From Thauera aromatica_A (GTDB lineage Bacteria > Pseudomonadota > Gammaproteobacteria > Burkholderiales > Rhodocyclaceae): a DNA stretch of 64,000 nt. The translations under genes and the position numbers were made by a program. The stretch is taken from assembly GCF_023093595.1 (NCBI RefSeq), contig NZ_JALLIK010000105.1:83614-147613 (forward strand), given 5' to 3'. This document shows positions 24,327 to 33,112 of the stretch, piece after piece. The stretch's first letter is position 1. Each line of letters begins with the position of its first letter. Below the pieces are notes generated by a model. It saw only the letters and a program-made list of their open reading frames with translations, was not told the origin of the DNA and made no database searches.

Positions 24327-25567
24327 ACCGTACTTTCCTGCTCGCGCTCATCCAGTGCATGCAAGACACGCTCTGCGGTCAGAGGTGCATCCCGCAGGGC
24401 GATGCCGCACGCATCGGCAAGCGCATTGGCCACCGCGGGCAATGGCCCATTCATGGCGACTTCGCCAACGCCCTTCATGCCGAACGGGCCAGTACTTTCG
24501 GCGCTGCCACAGGTCAGGGAAACAATCTCCGGTACGTCGAGGCTGCCGGGCATCACGTAGCGGCTGAAGTCTTCGGCCAGTACTTGGCCATGATGGGTAG
24601 CCAGATCCTCCATCAGGGCGTAGCCGAGCCCCTGGGCCACGCCGCCTTGTACCTGCTGCTCGACCATGCCGGGATTGAGTACGGCGCCGCCATCGGTCAC
24701 CGCCAGATAGTCAATGACCCGGACGCAGCCGGTGGCGAGGTCGACTTCGATGCGCGCCAGATGCGCGGCGTAGGCAAAGATCACATGGGGGAAGCCAATG
24801 AAAAACCCTTTGCCGCTCCCGGTGTCCCGACAGACCGGAGCGACAAACTCACCGATGCAACAACGCTCTTCCTCACGCATGAATCCGCCCAGGCGTGCCA
24901 GGCTGACTTCCCGCCCGGAGGCCGCATGACAGACCTTGCCCGGGACAAGCTCAAGCGTCGAGTCGTCGTCGACGAAGAGCAATAGTCCGGCACGATTGAT
25001 GATCCGGGCCTTGAGTTGCTCACATGCCGCAATCAGCGCGTTGCCGAAGGTATAGGTGGTCCGGCCAGCCGATGAAGAGCCTGAGGGGTAGGCGGTTGCC
25101 GTATCCGGTTGTCGCACACGGACCCGGCCGGCATCTTGGGCCAGAATGTGTCCGGCTATCTGGACAAAGGCGCTGGCGTTACCCTGCCCCATGTCGGCTA
25201 CCGCGTTGTGCACCACGATCCGGCCGTCGGCGGTCAGTTCGACTTTGGCGATGGCGGCATCCCGAACCTTGCCGCCGTAACCCATGGCATTGAACACCGC
25301 TGCCAGGCCCACGCCGCGGCGCGTGCCGGGGGCCGCCGCTGCTTGCCAGGCGTAGCGGTTCAGCCAATGCGAGTGGGCGGCAAGCTTTTCGAGGCAGGCG
25401 CCCATGCCGGTTGAGGTGGCCAGCGTCACCCCGGCACAGTTGGTGTCGCCTGCGCGCAAGGCGTTGTGGCGTCGTAGCACCAGCGGGTCTGCGCCCAGTG
25501 CGCGGGCCAGTTCGTCCATCATGCTCTCGAAGGCAAAGCTGACCTGACAGACGCCAAAGGCACGCAT
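24323..25567 (-). CDS. Molybdenum hydroxylase large subunit, C-terminal part (after frameshift)
   Basis: This frame holds the C-terminal 414 residues of the large subunit, beginning at MRAFGVCQVSFAFE, a conserved cofactor-contact segment that lies mid-protein in intact homologues. It ends with KGVGEVAMNGPLP, whose glutamate is the catalytic base of the family. The homologous frame actually continues upstream to about 25644 through TNNPVAGA and PNVLIEGQ. It joins the N-terminal frame if one base is removed from the C8 run at 25637-25644. As written, the stretch would need internal initiation at 25567, for which I see no ribosome site. A corrected gene (24323-26648) would encode about 774 residues. 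Confidence 0.85.
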   Translation of the reverse strand: MRAFGVCQVSFAFESMMDELARALGADPLVLRRHNALRAGDTNCAGVTLATSTGMGACLEKLAAHSHWLNRYAWQAAAAPGTRRGVGLAAVFNAMGYGGKVRDAAIAKVELTADGRIVVHNAVADMGQGNASAFVQIAGHILAQDAGRVRVRQPDTATAYPSGSSSAGRTTYTFGNALIAACEQLKARIINRAGLLLFVDDDSTLELVPGKVCHAASGREVSLARLGGFMREEERCCIGEFVAPVCRDTGSGKGFFIGFPHVIFAYAAHLARIEVDLATGCVRVIDYLAVTDGGAVLNPGMVEQQVQGGVAQGLGYALMEDLATHHGQVLAEDFSRYVMPGSLDVPEIVSLTCGSAESTGPFGMKGVGEVAMNGPLPAVANALADACGIALRDAPLTAERVLHALDEREQESTV

Positions 25568-25583
25568 CGCACCCGCGACCGGA

Positions 25584-26648
25584 TTATTGGTGTAGACGCA
25601 CTGACCTTCGATCAGAACATTGGGGATGCGATAGGGCCCCCCCCGCGTGTTCCATGCCTAGCGCCATGACCTCGGCCCCGAGGTGGGCATAGGCGCCCGT
25701 GTCGTAGACCAGGCGACAATGAAGCGCCTGCAACGTACCGTCGTGCCGGGCGCCGAGCCGGTATTCGATGCGACAGGCGTGGCGGCGGTAGCCCGCCAGC
25801 AGGTTTTCTTCGCGATCCCAGTGCATCTTGACCGGACGGCCGCCGCTATTGAGGGCCGCCAATGCCAGAAGACACTGCACCGTGGCGCCATCCTTGCCGC
25901 CGAAGCCACCGCCTAGGCAGGGAGCGATGACGCGGATGCGCTCGAACGGTAGACCCAACGCATGAGCGATCTCCAGGCGGTCGCGAAAGGGCGCCTGGGT
26001 CGAGAGCGTGAGTGTCAGCGTGCCGTCAGGCGCATAGCAGGCCACGCCATTTTCGGTTTCGATGAAGCCATGTGCCTGCACCGGCGTGCTGTATTCACCC
26101 GCGACCACGACATCACAGGATGCCAATGCCTCAGCGCCATCGCCCCGGCGGATTTCGGCAGCGCCGAGCAGGTTGTCGGCGCGCTCCTCATGGAGCCTGG
26201 GGGCATTGGTGGCCAGCGCTGCCACGGGGTCGCAGACCGCCGGCAAGGGTTCGAGTTCGACCTCCACCCGGCACAGCGCTGCACGCAGCGCCTCGGGACT
26301 CTCGGCAATGACCAGGGCGACCGGGTCGCCCGCATAACGCAGCTTCTGGTCGGCCAGCACCGGCATGTCCTTGTGCACGATCCCCTGCCGGTTCGTCCCC
26401 GGCACGTCGCGTGCGGTCAGTACCTTGACGACCCCTGGCATTGCAGTGGCCATGCGGGTGTCGATGCTCCGGATGCGCGCGTGCGCCAGTCCATGCCGTG
26501 CCCCGGGGCGCACGGCACCAGCCCAGAGCAGTCCTTGCGGGTAGCAGTCGGCTGCATAAGCTTCGCGCCCTTCGGCTTTCGCCTGCGCATCCGCCCTGAT
26601 TTCCGACGCGCCGACCCGCAGCGCGGTCGCGCGCGTCTCGTCAGCCAT
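25584..26648 (-). CDS. Molybdenum hydroxylase large subunit, N-terminal part (before frameshift)
   Basis: These 354 codons encode the N-terminal aldehyde-oxidase/xanthine-dehydrogenase a/b-hammerhead domain (about 15-125) and the first molybdopterin-binding domain, with the hallmark CLGGGFGGKDGATVQ at about 246-260. Homology continues up to ALGMEHAGG. Beyond that the frame reads unrelated residues for about 18 codons and stops, because of the C8 run at 25637-25644. The start overlaps the upstream GNAT-like gene by eight bases. Whether the shift is real, a slippage site or a sequence error cannot be told from this copy alone. Confidence 0.85.
   Translation of the reverse strand: MADETRATALRVGASEIRADAQAKAEGREAYAADCYPQGLLWAGAVRPGARHGLAHARIRSIDTRMATAMPGVVKVLTARDVPGTNRQGIVHKDMPVLADQKLRYAGDPVALVIAESPEALRAALCRVEVELEPLPAVCDPVAALATNAPRLHEERADNLLGAAEIRRGDGAEALASCDVVVAGEYSTPVQAHGFIETENGVACYAPDGTLTLTLSTQAPFRDRLEIAHALGLPFERIRVIAPCLGGGFGGKDGATVQCLLALAALNSGGRPVKMHWDREENLLAGYRRHACRIEYRLGARHDGTLQALHCRLVYDTGAYAHLGAEVMALGMEHAGGALSHPQCSDRRSVRLHQ
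25637..25644. other. C8 homopolymer carrying the large-subunit frameshift
   Basis: Eight consecutive C on the plus strand (G on the coding strand) mark the exact point where homology passes from one frame to the next. Seven would restore a continuous large subunit reading AGGPYRIPNVLIEG. Three Gs adjoin the run, so the tract is prone to slippage in replication, transcription or sequencing. Confidence 0.85.
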
Positions 26649-27684
26649 TCACGCTCCGCCAGTCGGCTTCAACCCGCGCCAGGAGCTGCCAAGCTCTCTC
26701 ACGGTACAGTTTGACCGCCCCAAAATCGGGCGTGTGGAGCATTTTGTGCAGAAGCAGACCGTCCCGATCACCGGAGAACCAGCCCGGTGTCACTCCGGCC
26801 AGCGAGTAGCCCTGGTCGCGCAGCCATTGCGCCGCTTGTCCGACGGCCGGATCGCCGAGATTGAGGAAGACTTGGCGGGTGGTGCACATTTGCGCATCGG
26901 CCGCGCGTTCCATGTCGGCAAGCCTCGCAGCGATGTCTTCGCCGCAGACAACCACCTGGCAGCGACTGACCGATGCGAAGTCGAACACCCGGGTCTCCAC
27001 CTGAGCTTTTTCCTGTCCGGCCGCGGTGCTACCGGCGGCCACGAGTCTCCGCTCACCGGGCACGGGGTCGAGAATGAAACGCACCGGGTCGAGATAGAGC
27101 GCCGGGACATGCAGGGTCTGCGGGGCCGTGCGGAAGGGGAGATAGGTGAACAGACAGGAGACGCGCCCCACGGAGTTCTTCAGCAGACGATAGGTTTCGG
27201 CCGGCATGAGATCGATTTCGATGGCCGTCTCGATACAACCTACGTCGTAGGAGAAGCGTTGTGTCACCAAATGATTGCACACGGCTTCGCCGTAAATGCC
27301 GGCCAGGCCGAAGCTTGGCAGCATGGCGACGATATGACGCATGATTTCACTCGCGGCATGATAGCCGCTCAGGGTCAGGCCGACGCCGATTTCGTAAAGC
27401 TCCGGATTGACCGCGGCGCTGCGGTAGGCCGCCATATGGCTGACGATGTCCCCCTTCGGCGTGCGCGCCACCACGGAAATCAGGTCATGACTGCCGTTGG
27501 CGCTTGTCAGCCATGCCGGGTCGTAATACTGCTTGAGCGGATAATCCTCGCCATAGACCAAGCGAAACAGATTGACGACACCATTTGCATCTTCGGGGCG
27601 GTAACGATCGATGACAATGGTTTGCCCGGGTTCAACGGAATAAGTTGGCGTTGGGTCCACGATTTTTTGTATTTCTTCCCGCAT
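26641..27684 (-). CDS. GNAT-like acyltransferase with unknown C-terminal domain
   Basis: The 347-residue protein has a GNAT-type N-acetyltransferase fold at about 22-160 (VIDRYRPEDANGVVNLFRLVYG, then IVSHMAAYRSAAVNPELYEIG and an acceptor-like SEIMRHIVAMLPSFGLAGIYGEAV). A further domain follows at 225-347, containing a VFDF strand and ending W-L-x-x-QGYSLAGVTPGWFSGDRDGLLLHKM. That C-terminal pattern resembles the end of the HATPase-GNAT protein encoded two genes upstream. It lies nine bases after the aminotransferase and overlaps the hydroxylase gene. Substrate is unknown; acylation of the amine made or consumed by the neighbouring aminotransferase is a plausible guess. Confidence 0.75.
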   Translation of the reverse strand: MREEIQKIVDPTPTYSVEPGQTIVIDRYRPEDANGVVNLFRLVYGEDYPLKQYYDPAWLTSANGSHDLISVVARTPKGDIVSHMAAYRSAAVNPELYEIGVGLTLSGYHAASEIMRHIVAMLPSFGLAGIYGEAVCNHLVTQRFSYDVGCIETAIEIDLMPAETYRLLKNSVGRVSCLFTYLPFRTAPQTLHVPALYLDPVRFILDPVPGERRLVAAGSTAAGQEKAQVETRVFDFASVSRCQVVVCGEDIAARLADMERAADAQMCTTRQVFLNLGDPAVGQAAQWLRDQGYSLAGVTPGWFSGDRDGLLLHKMLHTPDFGAVKLYRERAWQLLARVEADWRSVNG

Positions 27685-27693
27685 GTTGCTGGT

Positions 27694-28842
27694 TCAGGCA
27701 TGGGCAGACTGGCGCAACTGGCGAATTTCATCCGTGAAAATTTCAGCAAAACGCGCCATCGCTTCGCTTTCTCTGAGGGTGACGCGAATCCAGCCTGGAA
27801 AACGGAACCCCGTCATCGAACGGATCATGATACCCCTGCGCATCAGTCGGCGGTACATCAGGGTATCGTTGATCGGCACCTTGATCATCAGGTAATTGCC
27901 CTCGCCGCCCACCGTCGGCAGCTCCAGTTCGGCACACAGCCGCGTCAGCGCTGTACGCGCCTCGCAAACCATCTGCCGTGAGCGCACCACATGACCGCTG
28001 AGGTCGGCGAGAGCAGCTTGGGCGGCGACCTGGGCCAGCGTATTGACGGAATAGGTGACGTAGGTGCGACGCACCGCCTCGATGACGGCAGTGCTACCCG
28101 CCATGAAGCCGATGCGCAGACTGGCCAAGGCATACATTTTCGAGAACGTGCGAAACACCACCACGTTCGGAAAACGCTCCATCAGGCTCATGGCGTTCGG
28201 GTAGTCAGGCTTGTCCACATATTCGAAATAGGCTTCATCGACAACCACGATGCAGCGCTCGTCCACGCGCTTGATGAAATCGACGAGGACATCGGCAGGC
28301 CAATAGGTTCCGGTCGGATTATTCGGGTTGCAGACGAAAACGATCTTGGTGCGTCGATCGATCCTGGACAGCATGGCTTCCGGATCGAAAGCGTGGTCGC
28401 GCAGCGGCGCCAGGCGCGCTTCGATACCGGAAAACTCGGCAACCCATTCATAAACAGCAAAGGTCTTGTCCGCGGTCACGATGTTATCGCCGCGCTCGCA
28501 AAAAGCCTTGATGATCGAGCCGATCACCTCGCAAGAACCGTTGCCGACCAAAAAACGGTTGGCGGAAAGATCAAACCGGGCGGCCAATTCCGCGCGCAAA
28601 TCGTAGGCATCGCCACTGGGATAGAGCGACAGCAGGTCGACGGAATACGCTTCCATGGCCTGCCGGGCGGCGGGCGGCGGCCCGAGTGGATTCTCGTTGT
28701 TGTTCATCCGGCAAAGAAAGGGGGCGCCATACTCCCGCATCAGGTGCTGATCGGGCTTGCTCGGCACGTAGGCCTCGAAGTTCCTGACGTACTCCGGAAT
28801 CAGTGTGTCGAGATGACGGCCAAAATCCAGTTCGGCGCTCAT
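27694..28842 (-). CDS. HisC-like PLP-dependent aminotransferase
   Basis: The 382-residue class I/II aminotransferase resembles histidinol-phosphate aminotransferase: substrate loop NNNENPLGPP near 47-56, VCNPNNPTG near 169, VVVDEAYFEYV, and the PLP-lysine motif FRTFSKMYALASLRIGF. True hisC is normally in a histidine operon, whereas this copy sits in an unrelated coupled unit, so its substrate is probably another amino or keto compound. ATG 28842 overlaps the stop of the HATPase-GNAT gene by ATGA. The gene is less GC-rich than chromosomal neighbours. Homologues with relaxed specificity act on aromatic amino acids or phosphonates; nothing here decides. Confidence 0.88.
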   Translation of the reverse strand: MSAELDFGRHLDTLIPEYVRNFEAYVPSKPDQHLMREYGAPFLCRMNNNENPLGPPPAARQAMEAYSVDLLSLYPSGDAYDLRAELAARFDLSANRFLVGNGSCEVIGSIIKAFCERGDNIVTADKTFAVYEWVAEFSGIEARLAPLRDHAFDPEAMLSRIDRRTKIVFVCNPNNPTGTYWPADVLVDFIKRVDERCIVVVDEAYFEYVDKPDYPNAMSLMERFPNVVVFRTFSKMYALASLRIGFMAGSTAVIEAVRRTYVTYSVNTLAQVAAQAALADLSGHVVRSRQMVCEARTALTRLCAELELPTVGGEGNYLMIKVPINDTLMYRRLMRRGIMIRSMTGFRFPGWIRVTLRESEAMARFAEIFTDEIRQLRQSAHA

Positions 28843-30158
28843 GATTCAGGACAAAAAATGACGAGATCGCCGCGGCCTGCCTCCGGTAACAGGAGGCGGG
28901 GCGTGAACCCGACAGCGTACAGGAGCGGAACCAAAGCGCTGTCATCGGGCGAGGCGGTATCGATTTCGACGATGATGTTGTGGATGCCCTCGCGCTCAAG
29001 CAGTTGCATGTGGCGCGTGAAATTGCCGGCCAAATCGTTTCCCGTCACCAGAAGGCGCAGCGTCGCGAGCGAGCGCTCGGGCTCGAAGTCGACACTGAAC
29101 ACCGAAGCGGCGCTGCGCCCGCGCGCATCGCTTTGCGGCAAGGCCTCACGCACCTGACGCGGCAGACAGAGACGATCGTACTCGGCGCACAGGAACGCCG
29201 CGAACCGGGGCTCGGCATACACCGTCGCGCCGCTCTCTTCGCGCAGCTGTTTATAGTAGTGGGTCCAGCGCACAGCTTCACCGCCACGGATCAGCACGAG
29301 CTCGCCGAGCCGGTCGAAAAACCGGTCATAGCCGGCCAGCCGCCCCTGGCGACGAAGCAGGGAGCGTGCGCCGCTGCGCGCGATACGTCCGACCGCCTCG
29401 TCCAGCAGATCGCTCAGAACCGTATCGTCTGGATCCGGATAGAGCAGATAGGGGCCGAACAGTTCGATAGTCGATTCGCTCAGGTTGCGCCAGAACACGC
29501 CGCCGACCATGGCCTCCCCCCGGCTGGCAAGGATGCCCCCCAGGGCACCTGCCGCCAGCATGTCGGCCGCCATGCCTGAACGCAGCAGCCAGGGCGGCAC
29601 CCAGGTCGCGTCGTCTGCCGCCACAAGGCGGGCAAAATAATCGATGTCGGCGCTGCCCGGAAGCTGGCAACGCAGTGTGGCGGCAGGCGGCAGAGCAGGC
29701 AGCGCCAGCGGCTGAACCGCGGCGTATTCGCGCGTCCGCGTTAGTTGCAGGTCGAGCCGTTCGTCGTGGCCGAAATCGAGGCGCAGGCGGGTAACGCTGC
29801 GGGCCGCAATCATCGGTCCCAGCCCAGCCAGCGAATCCTCATCGTCAGGATTCACCCGATACGTGAGGTTGAAGGCGCCTAGATCGGGATGAGCCACGCG
29901 AAAGCCGATGGTGACCACCAACTGGTAGTTTTCGTTCGCCAGCCGCAAATCGATGCCGGTCGCACCCGACAGCTGATCGAGATAGAAACTGAAAATCTCC
30001 TCGACCGCGAGCACCAAACTGCTGGTTTCTTTTTCACCAAAGGCGAAGCCGCGTACCGCTTTTTCGGTGAACGCCATGGCCAAGGGCAGGAAGTCGGGCG
30101 AAAAAGGGAAACTGGCCGATGCCGTGCTGGGCGTGCTGCAGGATTGTTGCCGCTTCAT
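28839..30158 (-). CDS. Degenerate anti-sigma-type HATPase fused to a GNAT-like region
   Basis: Residues 20-142 resemble RsbW/SpoIIAB-type histidine-kinase-like ATPases, aligning with the C-terminal domain of the phosphatase encoded upstream. Key ATP-site residues are changed: the N-box reads EEIFSF (Phe58 where Asn is expected), and the G1 aspartate region reads IGFRVAHPDL. The G2-like AGLG near 111-114 remains. Residues 160-310 are GNAT-like, and 325-439 form a module resembling the end of the GNAT-like protein two genes downstream. ATG 30158 follows AGGTGA; an in-frame GTG lies two codons upstream. It is 104 bases after the STAS gene. A pseudo-kinase effector or binding platform for the STAS protein is my inference. 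Confidence 0.72.
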   Translation of the reverse strand: MKRQQSCSTPSTASASFPFSPDFLPLAMAFTEKAVRGFAFGEKETSSLVLAVEEIFSFYLDQLSGATGIDLRLANENYQLVVTIGFRVAHPDLGAFNLTYRVNPDDEDSLAGLGPMIAARSVTRLRLDFGHDERLDLQLTRTREYAAVQPLALPALPPAATLRCQLPGSADIDYFARLVAADDATWVPPWLLRSGMAADMLAAGALGGILASRGEAMVGGVFWRNLSESTIELFGPYLLYPDPDDTVLSDLLDEAVGRIARSGARSLLRRQGRLAGYDRFFDRLGELVLIRGGEAVRWTHYYKQLREESGATVYAEPRFAAFLCAEYDRLCLPRQVREALPQSDARGRSAASVFSVDFEPERSLATLRLLVTGNDLAGNFTRHMQLLEREGIHNIIVEIDTASPDDSALVPLLYAVGFTPRLLLPEAGRGDLVIFCPES

Positions 30159-30268
30159 GTTCACCTGTTGATACGGAGGCGCTGGGGCGCGGAGGGTGGC
30201 CTGCCTGATTGCTTCGGATCATTCATTCCTGGAAAACGGCTTCCGGACTCGAATGCGGACGAGCCCTG

Positions 30269-30604
30269 TCACTGCCGGATCAGGGCGAGGGCGTCGGCGT
30301 CGCTGGCGCTGATCTTCACCACCCGGTCGAACCCGGAAAGGGCGAAAACATCCTTGACTGCGCCCGACAGACCGCTCAGAACGAGCTTGCCTTTCTTGGC
30401 GTCGAACAGCTTGGCGGCTATCAACACGCTGCGCAGGCCGGCGCTGCTGATGTAGTCGAGCTGCTCGAGCGCCAGAATGCAGTGGCTGGCACCGCCCGCT
30501 GCGTCGCGCAGGTGCGCGTCGAACTCAGCCGCGGTGGTGGTGTCGAGCTTGCCCACGACATTGACGATGACGACGTCGGCGTCGCTGCGGTGAGTGATTT
30601 CCAT
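30269..30604 (-). CDS. STAS-domain anti-sigma factor antagonist
   Basis: The 111-residue protein is a single STAS domain of the SpoIIAA/RsbV type: VVGKLDTTTAAEFDAHL at 17-33, then LEQLDYISSAGLRSVL at 46-61, where Ser53/Ser54 form the usual phosphorylation site, and GAVKDVFALSGFD near 80-93. Such proteins switch partners according to their phosphorylation state. It lies between the PP2C phosphatase that could dephosphorylate it and the HATPase-like protein that could bind it. The gene follows the phosphatase by 51 bases and has its own start at 30604 with AAGGAAAAG upstream. Confidence 0.92.
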   Translation of the reverse strand: MEITHRSDADVVIVNVVGKLDTTTAAEFDAHLRDAAGGASHCILALEQLDYISSAGLRSVLIAAKLFDAKKGKLVLSGLSGAVKDVFALSGFDRVVKISASDADALALIRQ

Positions 30605-30655
30605 GAGCGCTTTTCCTTGTTGAGATACGGTGTGGTTCAGTCTGCCGACGCCGGG

Positions 30656-33112
30656 TCATGCCTGCGGCTGGGCGGGCAGTTCGATGGTAAGGCGGTTGAG
30701 CGTGTTGTCACGTGTGTAGTCCATTCGCGTCGCCATGGTCCTGACCATGTACAGCCCGAGGCCACCGATCGGGCGGTCTTCCACGGACAGGTCAAGGTCG
30801 GGCGCCAAGGGCGCTTGCAGCGGATCGAAGGGCCGTCCGTCATCCTCGATGACCATCACGACCGGGGTGTCGAGTCTGACATGCACGCTGATCCGATGTC
30901 CGGCCGGGCCGTCGTCATAGCCATACTTGATGGCGTTGGTGATGATCTCCTCGAAGATGAAGCGTAACGAATGCGCCAGTGCGGATGCAACCCGCCGGGC
31001 ATCGAGAAATTCGTCGAATCGGGCCAGTGCGTCGGCCAACTCGCCAGGAGCCGGGTGGAATTCGGCCTGCCAATGGGCTGGGGGGGGGTACCCAGAGCCT
31101 GCGGCTACGCTCTCCGTCAATGGCGCCTGTGCTCTTGACATGCCCGTAGGCGATGCAGCATCCGGCGGCAACCAACGGAACATCAGGGTGGTAATGTCGT
31201 CGGACTGATCGGCACCGTCGGCATGGCGCAGCACGTCCTGGAACAAGGTGTCGAGCGTCGCTTCGCAGGTTTGCTTGCCGGCTGCCTTCAGGCAGGCAAG
31301 CAGGCGCTCGTCGCCATAGAGCACACTGGCCGGGCTCATCGCCTCAGTCACGCCATCGGTGTAGAGCAGCAGGGCATCGTCCGCTTGCAGGTCCAGGCTG
31401 AGGGTATCGTACTCCATGCCCGGCATGACCCCGGCGGCAACGGTGCCGGCAGGGGTCGGCACCCAGGACAGGACGCCGTCGCGCAGATGCACCGGCAAAT
31501 TGTGGCCGGCATTGCTGTAATCGACACGCCCTGCATCGAGGTGGATGACCGCACAGAACAGGGTCACGAACATGCACGATTCGTTGCTCTCGGCGATCGC
31601 GTCGTTGACGCGCGTCAGCACCTTGCCGGGGTCGTCCTGAACCTTGAATTCCGAGCGCAGGAAGCTCCGTGTAACGGCCATGAACAGCGCTGCCGGCACC
31701 CCCTTGCCCGACACGTCGCCAATAGCCACCACCAAACGGTCGTCACCGAGCATGAAAAAGTCGTAAAAATCGCCCCCCACTTCACGCGCAGGCACGATCA
31801 TGGCGCTCAGGTCGATATCCTTGCGGTGCGGATAGGCAGGGAAGGTCTTCGGCACAAGATCCATTTGAATATTGTGTGCAACTTTCAGCTCGCTGTGCAT
31901 GCGCTCGCGCGCGGCGGTGCTGCTCTGCAAATCGGCGATGTGACGCTTGAGGCTGTCACGCATGCGACCGAAGGCACTTGTGAGGTGCGCCACTTCGTCC
32001 TGGCCCTGCGGTGGCGGCAGGGGCGCATCGAGATTGCCGTCGGCGAGGGTCGCCACCGCCTCGCTCAAGGCGTGCACTGGACGCGTGATCGAGCGGGCAA
32101 TCAGGGCCACTGCCAATACCAGCAGCAACAGCCCGGCGCTGCCGAGCAAGGCAGCGTCGCGACTGTGGCGCAGCATCTGCGCTTCGAGCGCGGAACGCGA
32201 AACCACCGCGCCCATCGTCCATGCGGTCGTTTGCAGGGGATGCCAGGCTAGCCAGCTGCGCTCGGCGCTGGTCCAGTTGTTCCAACTGATCAGGCCTGCC
32301 TCACCGGACACCATACTCTGGCCGAGGGCGCGCAAAGCCATGTCGCCGCGTTCCTCGGCAATACTGAAGACCGTTTCCCTGAAGGCCATCTGGGCAACCG
32401 GGTGCGAGGCATAGGTACCGCTGCGGGTCATGATGAGCCCATAGCCGCCTTCGCCCAGCGGCTGTCGGGCAATCAACTGGTCAAGCCATTGCAGGTCGAT
32501 GTCGGCACTGACCACGCCGGCAAATACCGGCCCGTCGGGCGACGGCAGATGGATCGGCACCGAGTAGGTAACCCGTTTGATGCCGTCCTGTTTGACGTGC
32601 GGCTCACTCCACACCGGCCGATCGAGATGCTTGGGTAACTGATACCAGTCGCCCTGCAAGGCGGCATGGTCGCGGGTGACCAGATCGACCGTCACCAGTT
32701 GACCGTTGTGGCGGTAGCTGTATGGTGCGCCATGACGCCAGCCCGGCGGCCGCAGCCGCTCCTCGAAAGCCGCGCCGACACCGAGCACACCGTCGTGTTC
32801 GCGCAGGACACGCATCTGTAGGGCGAGCACCTCGTCGTTCGCAACCTGCAGCCGGGCAGCCTCAAGCGCCAGCGCGATGCCATCGACCAACCCATGCAAC
32901 CGCCCCAGTTCAGCATCGATGCGCGCCGCAACGCCTTCGGTGATTGTCGCCACGCGCTCGCGTGCGTCGTCCTCCAATTGGTCTACAACATTGCGGTGAT
33001 TGGAAAAAAGAACCGCCGCCAGGATGATGGCGGTCACGGCGATCGTCCAGACGATCATGCGCCACGCTAGGCCATGGCGTATGAGCAAGCCTTGCCCGGT
33101 CCTTGTGCTCAT
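30656..33112 (-). CDS. Cache-HAMP-SpoIIE phosphatase with C-terminal HATPase domain
   Basis: The 818-residue membrane sensor has one helix at 16-36, a periplasmic dCache-like sensor (about 40-310), a second helix (320-340), HAMP (340-392), a PP2C/SpoIIE phosphatase (430-648; GGDFYDFF at 446-453, GDVSGKG at 465-471, QSDDITTL at 636-643) and an RsbW-like ATPase (695-815). The ATPase domain keeps N-box EEIITNA (Asn726), EDDGRPFDP and GGLGLYMV, so it should bind ATP and could phosphorylate the STAS protein that the PP2C domain dephosphorylates. A C9 coding run (31080-31088) lies in the linker before it. The start overlaps the binding-protein stop by ATGA, suggesting that protein is its sensory partner. 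Confidence 0.9.
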   Translation of the reverse strand: MSTRTGQGLLIRHGLAWRMIVWTIAVTAIILAAVLFSNHRNVVDQLEDDARERVATITEGVAARIDAELGRLHGLVDGIALALEAARLQVANDEVLALQMRVLREHDGVLGVGAAFEERLRPPGWRHGAPYSYRHNGQLVTVDLVTRDHAALQGDWYQLPKHLDRPVWSEPHVKQDGIKRVTYSVPIHLPSPDGPVFAGVVSADIDLQWLDQLIARQPLGEGGYGLIMTRSGTYASHPVAQMAFRETVFSIAEERGDMALRALGQSMVSGEAGLISWNNWTSAERSWLAWHPLQTTAWTMGAVVSRSALEAQMLRHSRDAALLGSAGLLLLVLAVALIARSITRPVHALSEAVATLADGNLDAPLPPPQGQDEVAHLTSAFGRMRDSLKRHIADLQSSTAARERMHSELKVAHNIQMDLVPKTFPAYPHRKDIDLSAMIVPAREVGGDFYDFFMLGDDRLVVAIGDVSGKGVPAALFMAVTRSFLRSEFKVQDDPGKVLTRVNDAIAESNESCMFVTLFCAVIHLDAGRVDYSNAGHNLPVHLRDGVLSWVPTPAGTVAAGVMPGMEYDTLSLDLQADDALLLYTDGVTEAMSPASVLYGDERLLACLKAAGKQTCEATLDTLFQDVLRHADGADQSDDITTLMFRWLPPDAASPTGMSRAQAPLTESVAAGSGYPPPAHWQAEFHPAPGELADALARFDEFLDARRVASALAHSLRFIFEEIITNAIKYGYDDGPAGHRISVHVRLDTPVVMVIEDDGRPFDPLQAPLAPDLDLSVEDRPIGGLGLYMVRTMATRMDYTRDNTLNRLTIELPAQPQA

